Shown: one piece after another, positions 26,188-35,060 of the stretch | Layout of the letters: every line of letters begins with the position of its first letter | How positions within the stretch are numbered: position 1 is the first letter of the stretch | Source of the DNA: Salinicola peritrichatus | GTDB taxonomy: Bacteria; Pseudomonadota; Gammaproteobacteria; Pseudomonadales; Halomonadaceae | Reading direction: 5' to 3' | Assembly (NCBI RefSeq): GCF_003206715.1 | Contig: NZ_PZJU01000053.1 | Coordinates: forward strand, 1 to 58,603 | DNA length: 58,603 nt | Notes under the pieces: model-generated | Databases searched by the model: none | Told to the model about the DNA's origin: nothing | What the model saw: the letters and a program-made list of their open reading frames with translations, nothing else | Position numbers and translations under genes: made by a program

Positions 26188-28338
26188 TCACGCCGGCATG
26201 TCGTTGGCCCTGGCATCGCGCGACCAGACCCGATGCTGCCCCATCGCTTTGGCAAAGGCCGTGAACACGTCGTCCACGCCGGCACCGAGGAAGATGCCGT
26301 CTTCCTGTGTGGGCACGTTCGCCGCGGACAGTAGATCCTTGCCCTCGCCGATGGCGGCGATCGCCTTGAGGTGCTTGTAGGCTTCCTGGACGTAGTAGCG
26401 TCCCTGACCGGATTGCGACAGCGTCTCGACGCTCTCTGCCCCGCCGGCGACGATCACCGAGTCCAGGGTCACCGAGGGCTGGCCGTTGAGCATGGCGTCT
26501 GGCGCCACCGTCTGGCCGCTCGCGGTCTTCACCGGCGCCATGCTGGGCGCGATCACCATGCCTTCGGCACCTTCGGCCTCGAGCTTGGATTTGATGGCCG
26601 CCACCTGATCGCCGTCGACGCCATCGGCGACCAGGATGGCCACCTTGCGATACTTGATGTTGCCCGGCAGACGCGCCATCAGGCTCAGTGCCGGCGACTC
26701 CTGCTGTGAGCTGGTGCCCAGTTCGTCGTCCGATGCTGGCTTGCTGGAAGGCGCTTCGATGCCATGGTTTTCACCGACCCGCCGCGCCAGTTCGAGATCG
26801 ATATTGGGCAGGATCTCCTTGATCACCCGCTCGCGAATCCACGGCCGCTGCACCTTGGAAAGCTCGAAGGTATAGGCGGCGATGATGTGCTCCTTCTCGA
26901 CATCGGTCTGACTATTCCAGAACAGTGTCGCCTGGGAGTAGTGATCGCCGAACGATGCGCTGCGAGCGCGGATCTTGTTGGCATCGACACGTTCGTAATA
27001 GGTTTCGAATCCGCCATCCTCCGGCGCTGGCGGGGTCTCCTTGGGCCAGCCGCCGTCGATCGAATTGGGCTCATAGGAGGCCTGGCCCTTGTCGATCGTC
27101 TGGCGGTGCATGGAGTCGCGCTGGTTGTTGTGAAATGGCGCTACCGGCTGATTGATCGGAATCTCGTGAAAGTTGGGCCCGCCCAGGCGCAGCATCTGGG
27201 TATCCAGATAGGAGAACAGCCGGCCCTGCAGCAGCGGGTCGTTGGTGAAATCGATGCCCGGCACGATATTGGCCGGATTGAACGCCACCTGTTCGGTCTC
27301 GGCGAAGTAGTTGTCCGGATTGCGGTTGAGCACCAGCTTGCCGATGGGGGTGACCGGTACCTGCTCCTCGGGAATGATCTTGGTCGGGTCGAGCAGGTCG
27401 AAATCGAACTTGTGCTCGTCCTCCTCCTCGACGATCTGCACTCCGAACTCATATTCCAGGAAGTTGCCGTTCTCGATGTCTTCCCACATCTGACGGCGGT
27501 TGAAATCGGGATCGCGGCCCCACAGCTTCTGCGCCTCGTCCCAGATCAGCGAGCAGGTACCGGCCAGGGGCTTCCAGTGGAACTTGGCGAAACGCGCCTT
27601 GCCCTGCTTGTCGATCAGGCGGAACGTATGCACGCCGAAGCCTTCCATGTAGCGGTAGTGGCGCGGAAAGGCGCGGTCGGACATGGTCCACAGCACCATG
27701 TGGGTGGACTCCGGCATCAGCGAGACGAAATCCCAGAAGGTGTCGTGGGCCGACTGCCCCTGGGGGATCTCGTTGTGCGGTTCGGGCTTCACCGCATGCA
27801 CGAAGTCGGGAAACTTGATCGCGTCCTGAATGAAGAACACCGGCAGATCGTTGCCGACCAGATCCCAGTTGCCTTCGTCGGTATAGAACTTGGTGGCGAA
27901 ACCGCGCACGTCGCGCACGGTATCGTTGGAGCCCCGCGAGCCCTGCACCGTGGAAAAGCGCACGAATACGGGGGTCTTCTTGTCGGGGTCCTGGAACAGG
28001 CCGGCCTTGGAATACTTGGCGGCTTCCGCGTAAGGCTGGAAATAACCATGCGCCGCCGCGCCGCGGGCGTGCACGATGCGCTCTGGAATGCGCTCGTTGT
28101 CGAAGTGATTGAGCTTTTCGCGGAAGATGAAATCTTCCAGCAAGGTCGGGCCGCGCTCGCCGGCCTTCAGCGAGTTGTGGTTGTCAGCGATCCGAACGCC
28201 CTGGTTGGTGCGCAGGTCGTGCCCCTCGGCATCGCTGCGGTACTTTTCCAGATTCTCCGACTTGCTCTGCTCGGTGGTCTTGAAGTCCGTATCGTTGGGG
28301 TCGCCACGGTTGGAGGACGTATGAGGATTGTTGGCCAT
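26188..28338 (-). CDS. katE: Monofunctional catalase HPII, large-subunit clade
   Basis: A 716-residue haem catalase. The distal His90 lies in [12 protein letters not shown], Asn-containing [12 protein letters not shown] follows, and the proximal haem ligand is Tyr377 in [16 protein letters not shown]. The C-terminal 150 residues (from about 565) form the class-I-amidotransferase-like flavodoxin domain ([20 protein letters not shown]) found only in large-subunit catalases. ATG 28338 has AGGAGACATTG upstream; an adjacent in-frame TTG at 28341 is ignored. Upstream lie two direct repeats (28423-28449). In E. coli katE is sigma-S controlled; that is inference here. It starts a stress block that includes pfpI, rmuC and dps. 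Confidence 0.97.
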   Translation of the reverse strand: MANNPHTSSNRGDPNDTDFKTTEQSKSENLEKYRSDAEGHDLRTNQGVRIADNHNSLKAGERGPTLLEDFIFREKLNHFDNERIPERIVHARGAAAHGYFQPYAEAAKYSKAGLFQDPDKKTPVFVRFSTVQGSRGSNDTVRDVRGFATKFYTDEGNWDLVGNDLPVFFIQDAIKFPDFVHAVKPEPHNEIPQGQSAHDTFWDFVSLMPESTHMVLWTMSDRAFPRHYRYMEGFGVHTFRLIDKQGKARFAKFHWKPLAGTCSLIWDEAQKLWGRDPDFNRRQMWEDIENGNFLEYEFGVQIVEEEDEHKFDFDLLDPTKIIPEEQVPVTPIGKLVLNRNPDNYFAETEQVAFNPANIVPGIDFTNDPLLQGRLFSYLDTQMLRLGGPNFHEIPINQPVAPFHNNQRDSMHRQTIDKGQASYEPNSIDGGWPKETPPAPEDGGFETYYERVDANKIRARSASFGDHYSQATLFWNSQTDVEKEHIIAAYTFELSKVQRPWIRERVIKEILPNIDLELARRVGENHGIEAPSSKPASDDELGTSSQQESPALSLMARLPGNIKYRKVAILVADGVDGDQVAAIKSKLEAEGAEGMVIAPSMAPVKTASGQTVAPDAMLNGQPSVTLDSVIVAGGAESVETLSQSGQGRYYVQEAYKHLKAIAAIGEGKDLLSAANVPTQEDGIFLGAGVDDVFTAFAKAMGQHRVWSRDARANDMPA

Positions 28339-28422
28339 CAATGTCTCCTGGTTGGAATCGACGGCAAACGCTGCCGATGTGTCGTCATCTCGATCGACAA
28401 CGAATCGGAGCCTTTGCCTGTG

Positions 28423-28449
28423 TTTATTTACCTGGGGTTTTATTTACCT
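28423..28449 (-). promoter_or_regulatory. Direct repeats upstream of katE
   Basis: The 11-mer TTTATTTACCT occurs at 28423-28433 and again at 28439-28449, a 16-base period, in an AT-rich island 85-110 bases before the katE ATG. On the katE strand this reads AGGTAAATAAA twice. It may contain the promoter or a regulator site; no named binding motif fits clearly. Confidence 0.35.
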
Positions 28450-28552
28450 ACATATATTTATGGCGCCTTTTCCTTAGCAATAGTTGCCGCCCCAGCCAGT
28501 GGCAAGGTTCGATTCCGCTACTGTTAATCTGCGTCAATCCGTTTCCGCGGCC

Positions 28553-29698
28553 CTATTGCCGCTGATCCCGACGCACCGCCTCCAGACCCTCCTCGGAAAT
28601 GAAACCTTTCGACAACGCATGCTCCGCCATGCTCACGCTATCGCGGGCCAGTACCAGCTCGCAGCCGGTATGGCGGACCTCGTTGGCCAGCACCTCGATG
28701 GCCGCGTCGCGCTCGGGGTCGTTATCGACCTTGCGGATGTAGATGGCGCGCACGCGCTCGGGATGGGCCTTGACGATCTCGGTGTAGACCTCGGGGTCGT
28801 GCTGGCCGCTGTCGCCGATCAGGATGAACGGCAGGTCCTCGTAAAGCGACAGCATGTTCTGAATCACGTCGGACTTGTGCTCTTCCGCCCTGCGCGGCCA
28901 AGGACGCTTCAGGCTCAGGCCCCATTCGCGCAGGAACAGGATCGGGCCGGCCGGAATGCGATTCATGTTGAAGAACATCTCGAGCATTTCGTAGATGCTC
29001 CAGGGGCCGCGGGAGACATACAGCATGGGCCGCTTGCGGTTGCCCTCGGCACCGCCATAAAGCGCGCGATAGAAGGCGGCGACGCCGGGGAACGCCGTGC
29101 GCCGATGGGCCTTCTCCATGAACAGCCGATAGAGCATCTTCAGCTTGTTGGCGACGCCCGTGTACATCACGGTGTCGTCGATGTCGCTGATCACGATCAG
29201 ATCGGTGCTGACGGGCGGGATGTAGACCTCGGTTTCGGTACTGATGGCATCGTCTTCGGAGATCACCTCGAGCTTGGCGGTGTGCCAGATCGCCTCGGCC
29301 GGCAGCGAATGGGTAATCTTTACATGGGCATAGAAATAGCCGTCGCGGTCGGTGGTGACGGTCGCCTGGGTGGCGCCCAGGCGAATGTCGACGCGGGCGT
29401 CGGCAACGCCATGGCGCACCACGCGGCGTGCGACATCCACCAGGTCGCGCATCACGCCGGCTTCTTCCCAACGCATCAAGCGGCCGGGCTGACGGAAGAC
29501 CCGGCCCATGATGAAGGCTTCCCGATGCGATCCGTAACCGCGGTAGGGATGCACGATGACACCGCCGCGCCCTTTGTCGCGGCGCATTGGCCGGATGAAT
29601 AGACGAACCAGTTTCTTGATGAAGTGCAGCGGCTTGGCGATCAGCAATCGCGGTAACGAGCGGGATTCCGAAGTGGACGTATGGGTGGAGTGGGGCAC
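28553..29698 (-). CDS. App1-type (DUF2183) phosphatase domain protein
   Basis: A HAD-like phosphatase of the App1/DUF2183 family. The catalytic motif VISDIDDTVMYTGV holds the DxDxT nucleophile. Further conserved parts are VHPYRGYGSHREAFIMGRVF near the N-terminus, MLYVSRGPWSIYEML and LIGDSGQHDPEVY. In yeast App1 the domain is a Mg-dependent phosphatidate phosphatase; the bacterial substrate is unknown. The start is uncertain. The longest frame begins with TTG 29818, which lies inside the terminator of the upstream gene, so I chose GTG 29698 (381 residues, AGGGA upstream); ATG within RPMRRDKGR is another option. Confidence 0.8.
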   Translation of the reverse strand: MPHSTHTSTSESRSLPRLLIAKPLHFIKKLVRLFIRPMRRDKGRGGVIVHPYRGYGSHREAFIMGRVFRQPGRLMRWEEAGVMRDLVDVARRVVRHGVADARVDIRLGATQATVTTDRDGYFYAHVKITHSLPAEAIWHTAKLEVISEDDAISTETEVYIPPVSTDLIVISDIDDTVMYTGVANKLKMLYRLFMEKAHRRTAFPGVAAFYRALYGGAEGNRKRPMLYVSRGPWSIYEMLEMFFNMNRIPAGPILFLREWGLSLKRPWPRRAEEHKSDVIQNMLSLYEDLPFILIGDSGQHDPEVYTEIVKAHPERVRAIYIRKVDNDPERDAAIEVLANEVRHTGCELVLARDSVSMAEHALSKGFISEEGLEAVRRDQRQ

Positions 29699-29816
29699 GG
29701 TCGCTGCATTCCCTTGGCTCAAGTCTGCTGAAAGTATGGGAAGCTTGGTGGCATCCTGCAAAAACCGCCGGGAGCGGTGCTTGACGTCGCGCAACGACGG
29801 CCCGAAGGGAGCGCAC

Positions 29817-29844
29817 AAAAAACGCTCGCCGATTGGCGAGCGTT
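29817..29844 (-). terminator. Terminator after the PfpI-family gene
   Basis: On the minus strand, AACGCTCGCC and GGCGAGCGTT form a perfect 10-bp stem with a 4-base loop, followed by six T. It is a textbook intrinsic terminator starting 20 bases after the pfpI-type stop, and it isolates the App1-type gene downstream. Confidence 0.9.
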
Positions 29845-29863
29845 TCAGGGCCTCGATGAGCGT

Positions 29864-30427
29864 TCAGGCGTGCTGTTTGCTGTGGCGGCCTTCGGCCAGC
29901 TCCTCGAGCAGCTTGCTGTTGAAATCATCGAGATCCTTCGGCGTGCGGCTGGTGACGAAACCGCTGTCGACGACGACGGACTCGTCGAACCACTGGGCGC
30001 CGGCATTCCGCAGATCCTGGGCAACGGAGGGGACGGAGGTCATCTTGCGACCTTCCACCACGCCGGCGTTGATCAGGATCCAGGGAGCATGACAGATCGC
30101 CGCAACCGGCTTGCCGGCTTCGAAGAAGGCTCTGACGAAGCTCAACGCCTTTTCGTTGAGACGCAGCGCATCCGGATTGAACAGCCCGCCCGGCAATACC
30201 AGGGCGTGATAATCGGCGGCGTTTACCTCGTCGAGACTCTTGTCCGCTTCGTAGGTGTCGCCCCAGTCGGTTTCCGCCCAGGCACGAATGCCCTTGCCGT
30301 CCGGGGAGATGACATGCGTTTCGACACCCTGGCCCTGCAGTGCGGCGCGTGGTGAAGAGAGTTCGGCTTCCTCGAAGCCGTCGGCGGCGAGAATGGCGAC
30401 GCGTTTGCCATTGAGTTGCTGAGCCAT
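29864..30427 (-). CDS. DJ-1/PfpI family protein (YhbO/protease I-like)
   Basis: A 187-residue cytosolic protein of the DJ-1/PfpI superfamily. The nucleophile elbow AICHAPWIL carries the catalytic cysteine with its adjacent histidine. The acidic partner lies in ADGFEEAEL, and the family phrase YHALVLPGGLFNPDALR is intact. Members are reported as stress proteins with glyoxalase, deglycase or peptidase activity; which applies here is unknown. ATG 30427 has AGGAGG upstream. It is divergent from rmuC (199 bases), and a strong terminator follows. Confidence 0.93.
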   Translation of the reverse strand: MAQQLNGKRVAILAADGFEEAELSSPRAALQGQGVETHVISPDGKGIRAWAETDWGDTYEADKSLDEVNAADYHALVLPGGLFNPDALRLNEKALSFVRAFFEAGKPVAAICHAPWILINAGVVEGRKMTSVPSVAQDLRNAGAQWFDESVVVDSGFVTSRTPKDLDDFNSKLLEELAEGRHSKQHA

Positions 30428-30626
30428 CGTGACCTCCTGGTCTTGATGTGTCGGTGAGTGAACAAAACCCATGGGCCATCCCGGTCCACGTCCACTGAGT
30501 TTGGGATAGTCTCGCGGAAGTTCAAGCGGGAATTGCCGCTGGCCCGAGGCGCCGCTTGCGTTGGCGGGCGATCCGGCGGAAGGTGACACCCGGCAAGAGT
30601 GGCAAGTCGAACAGGGGGCAAAGACG

Positions 30627-32096
30627 ATGAATGGCGAAGCGGGCGCATGGGCGCCGCAAGTGGTGGGGTGGATCGTCGCCGTCATCGGCTGCGGGCTGGT
30701 CGTTGGCGGCCTCATGGCCTGGATATCGCGACGCCGTTTCGGTGCTGAACGGGCGGCGCTCGAGGCGCGCCTGCAGAACAGCGAGGCGCAATGCCGGCAG
30801 CGGGAACAGGAGCTTGCCCAGAGCGATGCCCAGCAGGACGATCTGCGCGAACGCCAGGCGGAACTGCAGCGCCAGCTGGCTGGCCGCGAACAGCAGATAG
30901 AGACGCTCACCGAGCGACTGGCGGACATTCGCGAGCAGTACGGCCGTCTCGAGACCCGGTTCGAGCAGCAGCAGAGTCAGCACGCCGAGCAGTTGCAGTT
31001 GCTGGAGCAGGCCAAGGCCCGTCTGGGGCACGAGTTCGAATCGCTGGCCGGGCGCATTTTCGACGAGCGAAGCCGCGCCTACAGCGCCCAGAGCCGCGAC
31101 AGCCTGGAGGCATTGCTCAAGCCGTTCCGCGAGCAGGTCGCCGGCTTTCGCCAACGGCTCGAGGAGATTCACGGCCAGGAACTGCGCGAACGCACCACGC
31201 TCAAGGTGCAGATCGACCAGCTGGCGACCCTCAACCGCCAGATCACCGAAGAAGCCGCCAACCTGACCCGCGCGCTCAAGGGCGACAAGAAGATGCAGGG
31301 CAACTGGGGCGAGGTGATGCTGGAGTCGGTACTGGAGCGCTCCGGTTTGCGCCGCGATATCGAGTATCGCCGCGAAGTCTCGATCGACGGCGAGCAGGGG
31401 CGTCAGCGGCCGGACGCGGTGATCTACCTGCCCGACGACAAACATCTGATCGTCGACGCCAAGGTATCCCTCAACGCCTACGTGCGCTACGTCAACGCCG
31501 AGGACGACGACGAGCGCGAACGGGCGCTGAGGGCCCATGTCCAGGCCGTGCGCGCGCATATCGACGCCCTGGCGGGACGCGACTATCCGCGCCTGCCGGG
31601 GCTGCGTTCGCCGGACTTCGTGTTCCTGTTCATGCCGGTCGAGCCCGCTTTTGCGGTGGCGTTCCAGCATGACGAGACGCTGTTCCAGGACGCCTTCGCC
31701 CGCGACATCGTGGTGGTCACGCCGACCACGCTATTGGCCAGCCTGCGTACCGTGGCGAGCCTGTGGAACCTCGAACGCCAGAACGAGAACGCGCGGCATA
31801 TCGCCGACCGCGCCGGCAAGCTGCTCGACAAGTTTCAGGGCTTCGTCTCCAGCCTCGAGGATGTCGGACGCCACCTGGGGCGTGCCCAGGGCAGCTTCGA
31901 CCAGGCGATGGGGCGCTTGTCGACCGGGCAGGGCAGCCTGATTGGCCAGGCGCTGGCGCTCAACAAGCTCGGCGTGCGCATGAAGCGGGACCTGCCGGCC
32001 AACCTGACCCGCAATGCAACAGCGGACCCGGCGGACGAGGCGTCAGCGGAGATTGCCGCCACCGATTCCCCGGACGCCGGGCAGAACGACAACTAA
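30627..32096 (+). CDS. rmuC: DNA recombination protein RmuC
   Basis: A 489-residue protein with one N-terminal membrane anchor (about residues 12-32), a long Gln/Glu/Arg coiled coil (about 40-135) and the RmuC nuclease-like domain (about 200-440). Motifs include KGDKKMQGNWGEVMLESVLE, RPDAVIYLPDDKHLIVDAKV with the putative catalytic D-x-K, and VVVTPTTLLASLRTV. RmuC limits DNA inversions at short repeats in E. coli. The start at 30627 has AGGGGGCAAAGACG upstream. The stop is followed by a hairpin at 32098. Confidence 0.95.
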   Translation: MNGEAGAWAPQVVGWIVAVIGCGLVVGGLMAWISRRRFGAERAALEARLQNSEAQCRQREQELAQSDAQQDDLRERQAELQRQLAGREQQIETLTERLADIREQYGRLETRFEQQQSQHAEQLQLLEQAKARLGHEFESLAGRIFDERSRAYSAQSRDSLEALLKPFREQVAGFRQRLEEIHGQELRERTTLKVQIDQLATLNRQITEEAANLTRALKGDKKMQGNWGEVMLESVLERSGLRRDIEYRREVSIDGEQGRQRPDAVIYLPDDKHLIVDAKVSLNAYVRYVNAEDDDERERALRAHVQAVRAHIDALAGRDYPRLPGLRSPDFVFLFMPVEPAFAVAFQHDETLFQDAFARDIVVVTPTTLLASLRTVASLWNLERQNENARHIADRAGKLLDKFQGFVSSLEDVGRHLGRAQGSFDQAMGRLSTGQGSLIGQALALNKLGVRMKRDLPANLTRNATADPADEASAEIAATDSPDAGQNDN

Positions 32097-32097
32097 A

Positions 32098-32117
32098 ATG
32101 CCGCCCGCAGGCGGCAT
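32098..32117 (+). terminator. Hairpin terminator after rmuC
   Basis: ATGCCGCC-CGCA-GGCGGCAT, an 8-bp stem starting one base after the rmuC stop codon. No T run follows, so strength is uncertain. Confidence 0.55.
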
Positions 32118-32449
32118 GAGAATGGCTGACAAAGTCTCCGCACGTCGCCAGAGTCTCCATGCGCCTCCCAGGACCGCGCTGGACGACAGGTCGCCAAGCC
32201 GGGTCTTGCGACACGGATGTCGCAAGAGGCGCGCCGGGACAGGGATGTCCTTGCGCGCCGACCCGAAGCGCAAGCGACTGATCGGCCAGGGTTTCGCGGT
32301 CTTGTGGCGCTAAAAAAGAGGGGGAGCGGCGAGGGGGCGAGCGTTAAGCCCCCTCGTCCACACGAGCGATAGGTGGGATAAAACTACGGCAGTTGTAAGC
32401 TCACCTTGCCAGAATGCGCTGCCTTGGCAAAGGGATTGTCATCAGGCTG

Positions 32450-32469
32450 ATGCCGCCCGCAGGCGGCAT
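32450..32469 (-). terminator. Hairpin terminator after dps
   Basis: An exact second copy of ATGCCGCC-CGCA-GGCGGCAT, 21 bases beyond the dps stop codon on the minus strand. It is a likely terminator for dps. Confidence 0.55.
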
Positions 32470-32490
32470 CGCGTTCTGCCAGATAATCTC

Positions 32491-32964
32491 TCAGCCAAGA
32501 TAGGCGTTGAGCATCCACACCGTCTTTTCCTGCTCGCGGATATAGTCGCTGGCCAGCGAAGACGTGCCTTCGTCGTCGGCGTCGCCGGCCTGGGAAAGGA
32601 TGTCGCGCTGCAGTTCGATCAGGACCTGGAAGCCTTTCACCAGGCCCTGGACGCACTGCTTGCCGTCGGATACCTGGGTGTCTTCCTGGATCTGCGATAC
32701 CTTGGCGTAGTCGCTGTAGGCGTGCAGCGGCTGATAGCCCAGGGTCAGGATGCGTTCGGCGACTTCATCGACCTTGGTCAGCAGATCGGTATAGATCTCC
32801 TCGAACTTGGCATGCAGTTCGAAGAAGTGTTCGCCCTTGACGTTCCAGTGGTAGCCGCGGGCGTTCATGTAGAAGATCTGGTAGTTGGCCAGCAGGGCGT
32901 TGAGTTTCTCGGCCAGCTGTTCGGCGCTGGAGGCGTGTAGACCAATGGCGTTGGTGTCGGACAT
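32491..32964 (-). CDS. dps: DNA-protecting ferritin-like protein Dps
   Basis: A 157-residue mini-ferritin that stores iron using peroxide and shields DNA. The ferroxidase motif YHWNVKGEHFFELHAKFEEIYTDL contains the conserved His, Asp/His and Glu metal ligands; the second signature DEVAERILTLGYQP follows. The N-terminal tail is short and has few basic residues, so direct DNA binding by the tail is doubtful. ATG 32964 has AGGAGAAG upstream; the open frame continues upstream as a shadow. Its neighbours katE, pfpI-type and rmuC suggest a stress-protection region, though each has its own signals. Confidence 0.95.
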   Translation of the reverse strand: MSDTNAIGLHASSAEQLAEKLNALLANYQIFYMNARGYHWNVKGEHFFELHAKFEEIYTDLLTKVDEVAERILTLGYQPLHAYSDYAKVSQIQEDTQVSDGKQCVQGLVKGFQVLIELQRDILSQAGDADDEGTSSLASDYIREQEKTVWMLNAYLG

Positions 32965-33136
32965 GACTCTTCTCCTCGGATGGCGGTGATCGAATCCAGG
33001 GCATAGTTTAGGCGTCCTGACGCCCGCCGCCCAACGAAACCTCGGTATGGCTTGAATATACGGGAGCGGGCAACTGCCTTCCCCGTTGCGGTCACCATCG
33101 TGGACGCCGGTCCACGGATGAAACACGAGCGCTCGT

Positions 33137-34273
33137 TCAGCTTCCGGCGACCCGCCACAGGCGTGCCAGAGTGCGGGCGCGGTCGCTCAGCAATTCGCCG
33201 CAGCGGGCAAGCGCCTCGTCCAGTGTGATGGGGCCGTCGGCGAGGGCGAAGGCGGCGGTGATGCCGTAGTCGAAAGCCGCCTGCCACTGGTCCCCCAGGC
33301 GCCCCGCCAGCACCACGGTAGGTACGCCGAAGCGCTCGGCGCGGCGGGCGATGCCGATCGGTGTCTTGCCGGAAAGGCTTTGGCCATCCAGTTGTCCTTC
33401 ACCGGTGATCACCCAGTCGGCACCGGCGAGCAGGCTGTCGAAGTCGACCTGATCCATCACCAGCTCGATACCGGGGCGCAGCGCGGCGCCGAGAAACGCG
33501 CGGGCGGCGAAACCCATGCCGCCGGCGGCACCGGCGCCGGGCAATTCGCGAAAATCCTCGTCCAACGCCCGGGCGGCGTGATCGGCGAAATGCGCCAGTG
33601 CCGCGTCGAGCCGCGCGACATCGGCCTCGCTGGCACCTTTCTGCGGACCGAATATCGCGCTGGCGCCGCGCTCGCCAAGAAGTGGATTATCGACATCCAC
33701 GGCTGTCTGGACTTCGAGCGAGGCCAGCCGCGGATCGAGGCCGTCGAGGTCGAGTGTCGCCAGATCGGCGAGCGCCGCACCGCCGGGCGGCAGGCGATTG
33801 CCTTCGGCATCCAGCAGCCTGGCGCCCAGCGCTTCCAGCATGCCGGCACCGGCATCGTTGGTGGCGCTGCCGCCGAGGGTTAGGACCAGCGAGCGGGCGC
33901 CGGCATCCAGTGCGGCACCGATCAACTGACCGACGCCGAAGGTGGTGCTGTGCAACGCGGTACGTTCTTCGCGTTTGAGCTGCTGCAGGCCGCTGGCTTC
34001 GGCCAGTTCGACGAAGGCCGTGTGCGATTCGGCATGCCAGCCCCAGGCCGCCATCGCAACGCGGCCCAGGGCATCCTGCACTTCCGCTTCGCGACGCTCG
34101 GCGCCGGTCGCCGCCAGCAGGGCATCCAAGGTGCCTTCGCCGCCATCGCCCATCGGGCATTGAACCAGCGTCGCTTCGGGCCACTCCTGAGCGATGCCGG
34201 TGGCAATGGCGGCGGCGGCGTCACGCGCGGAAAGGGCATCCTTGTAGCTATCGGGGGCAATGATGATCTTCAT
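33137..34273 (-). CDS. Glycerate kinase (GlxK/GarK family)
   Basis: A 378-residue kinase that phosphorylates D-glycerate, probably giving 2-phosphoglycerate as in GarK/GlxK. Family motifs include the opening IIAPDSYKDALSA, CPMGDGGEGTLDALLAA, LTLGGSATNDAGAGMLEALGA and the C-terminal DWVITGEGQLDGQSLSGKTPIG. Length is typical (about 380). No glyoxylate carboligase or tartronate semialdehyde reductase gene adjoins it, so its pathway here is not shown. It lies 172 bases upstream of dps in the same direction. Confidence 0.94.
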   Translation of the reverse strand: MKIIIAPDSYKDALSARDAAAAIATGIAQEWPEATLVQCPMGDGGEGTLDALLAATGAERREAEVQDALGRVAMAAWGWHAESHTAFVELAEASGLQQLKREERTALHSTTFGVGQLIGAALDAGARSLVLTLGGSATNDAGAGMLEALGARLLDAEGNRLPPGGAALADLATLDLDGLDPRLASLEVQTAVDVDNPLLGERGASAIFGPQKGASEADVARLDAALAHFADHAARALDEDFRELPGAGAAGGMGFAARAFLGAALRPGIELVMDQVDFDSLLAGADWVITGEGQLDGQSLSGKTPIGIARRAERFGVPTVVLAGRLGDQWQAAFDYGITAAFALADGPITLDEALARCGELLSDRARTLARLWRVAGS

Positions 34274-34472
34274 GCTGATCTCCCTGGCAGTGGAGCGAAT
34301 TCTTGTCGATGGGGATCAGCATAACGTCGTTCGTCACTGGGGGCGATGGAGCGAACGGGTAACGGAAGGGAAGGGCATGGTCTCTCCGGCCATGCGCCGA
34401 AAGTGCATGGACCGGTGAGCGGGCAACTGGCATGCTGAACGCTGTTCGTAATCGCCTCGGATGAGGGACGCC

Positions 34473-35060
34473 ATGAACGCACCGCGATGCCGTAGCGCTC
34501 ACTGGATAACGGCGGGCCTGGCGCTGGGACTGCTCAGCGGCTGCCAGTCGCTGTCCGCACCGGAACCAACCGCCGCCAACAGCAGTCATAATCTACCCGC
34601 CGCTTGCAGTTGGCCCGCCACGGGCGAACCGCTCGAGCGTTTGCGGGCGACGCGAGAGGCTCTCGAACATCAGGGCTACGAGATTCTCGATACCGACGCC
34701 AAGCTGGGGCTGGTCAGTGCCGAGCGCAAGACCGCGCAGCCGGGTTTGGGCGCCGTCGATCGCCCCTTCGGACGCACCGGTTTCTGGGGCGGTTTCGGCC
34801 TGGGGGGCCGGCATGGCTATTCCCTGGGGGTCTTTCAAGGTTTCGGCGGCGGCTACAACACCGATCCGGTGCAGATCGAACGGGTTTCGGTGGTCACGCC
34901 GGATTCGACCACCTTCGTCGATCGCGACTCGCTGGTCGTCGACTACAACGGTTACCTGATCGACGCGCGTTCCTACAACCATCCGACCTTCTGCCAGCAG
35001 TTGCGTCAGGATATCGAGGCGCAGCTGTCGGCGGGCTCGACAGGAGAGGCGACGCCATGA
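34473..35060 (+). CDS. Lipoprotein of unknown function (first of a sister pair)
   Basis: A 195-residue protein with a lipoprotein signal: hydrophobic core and lipobox LLSGC (Cys about residue 27). The mature domain opens with ERLRATREALEHQGYEILDTDAKLG, then a Gly/Phe-rich stretch (FGRTGFWGGFGLGGRHGY, about 100-130). The C-terminus contains DSLVVDYNGYLIDARSYNH. Start 34473 is chosen because GAGGGA precedes it; ATG 34461 is in frame but lacks a site. Its stop codon overlaps the ATG of the next lipoprotein (ATGA). The two share a similar N-terminal mature domain, so they are probably ancient duplicates. Confidence 0.75.
   Translation: MNAPRCRSAHWITAGLALGLLSGCQSLSAPEPTAANSSHNLPAACSWPATGEPLERLRATREALEHQGYEILDTDAKLGLVSAERKTAQPGLGAVDRPFGRTGFWGGFGLGGRHGYSLGVFQGFGGGYNTDPVQIERVSVVTPDSTTFVDRDSLVVDYNGYLIDARSYNHPTFCQQLRQDIEAQLSAGSTGEATP

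Larger units (their letters stand above)
32097..32490. other. Structured spacer between rmuC and dps
   Basis: This 394-base gene-free spacer is packed with hairpins. It is bracketed by two identical 20-base hairpins (32098-32117 and 32450-32469, ATGCCGCC-CGCA-GGCGGCAT). Between them are CTTGCGACA/TGTCGCAAG (32205-32226), a nested stem GGCGCGC...GCGCGCC with an inner GGAC/GTCC (32228-32259), and GAGGGGGC/GCCCCCTC (32331-32355). Open frames through it have no RBS and no family resemblance. Confidence 0.55.

Noticed and set aside
29699-29818. Extension of the App1-type phosphatase to TTG 29818
   Set aside because: That start lies in the T run of the upstream gene's terminator, so the codon would be absent from a transcript starting below it; the added residues have no family counterpart.
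32014-32313. A 99-codon plus-strand frame through the rmuC-dps spacer
   Set aside because: It starts inside rmuC, has no ribosome-binding site, and runs through several hairpins; the composition is Arg/Pro-rich noise.
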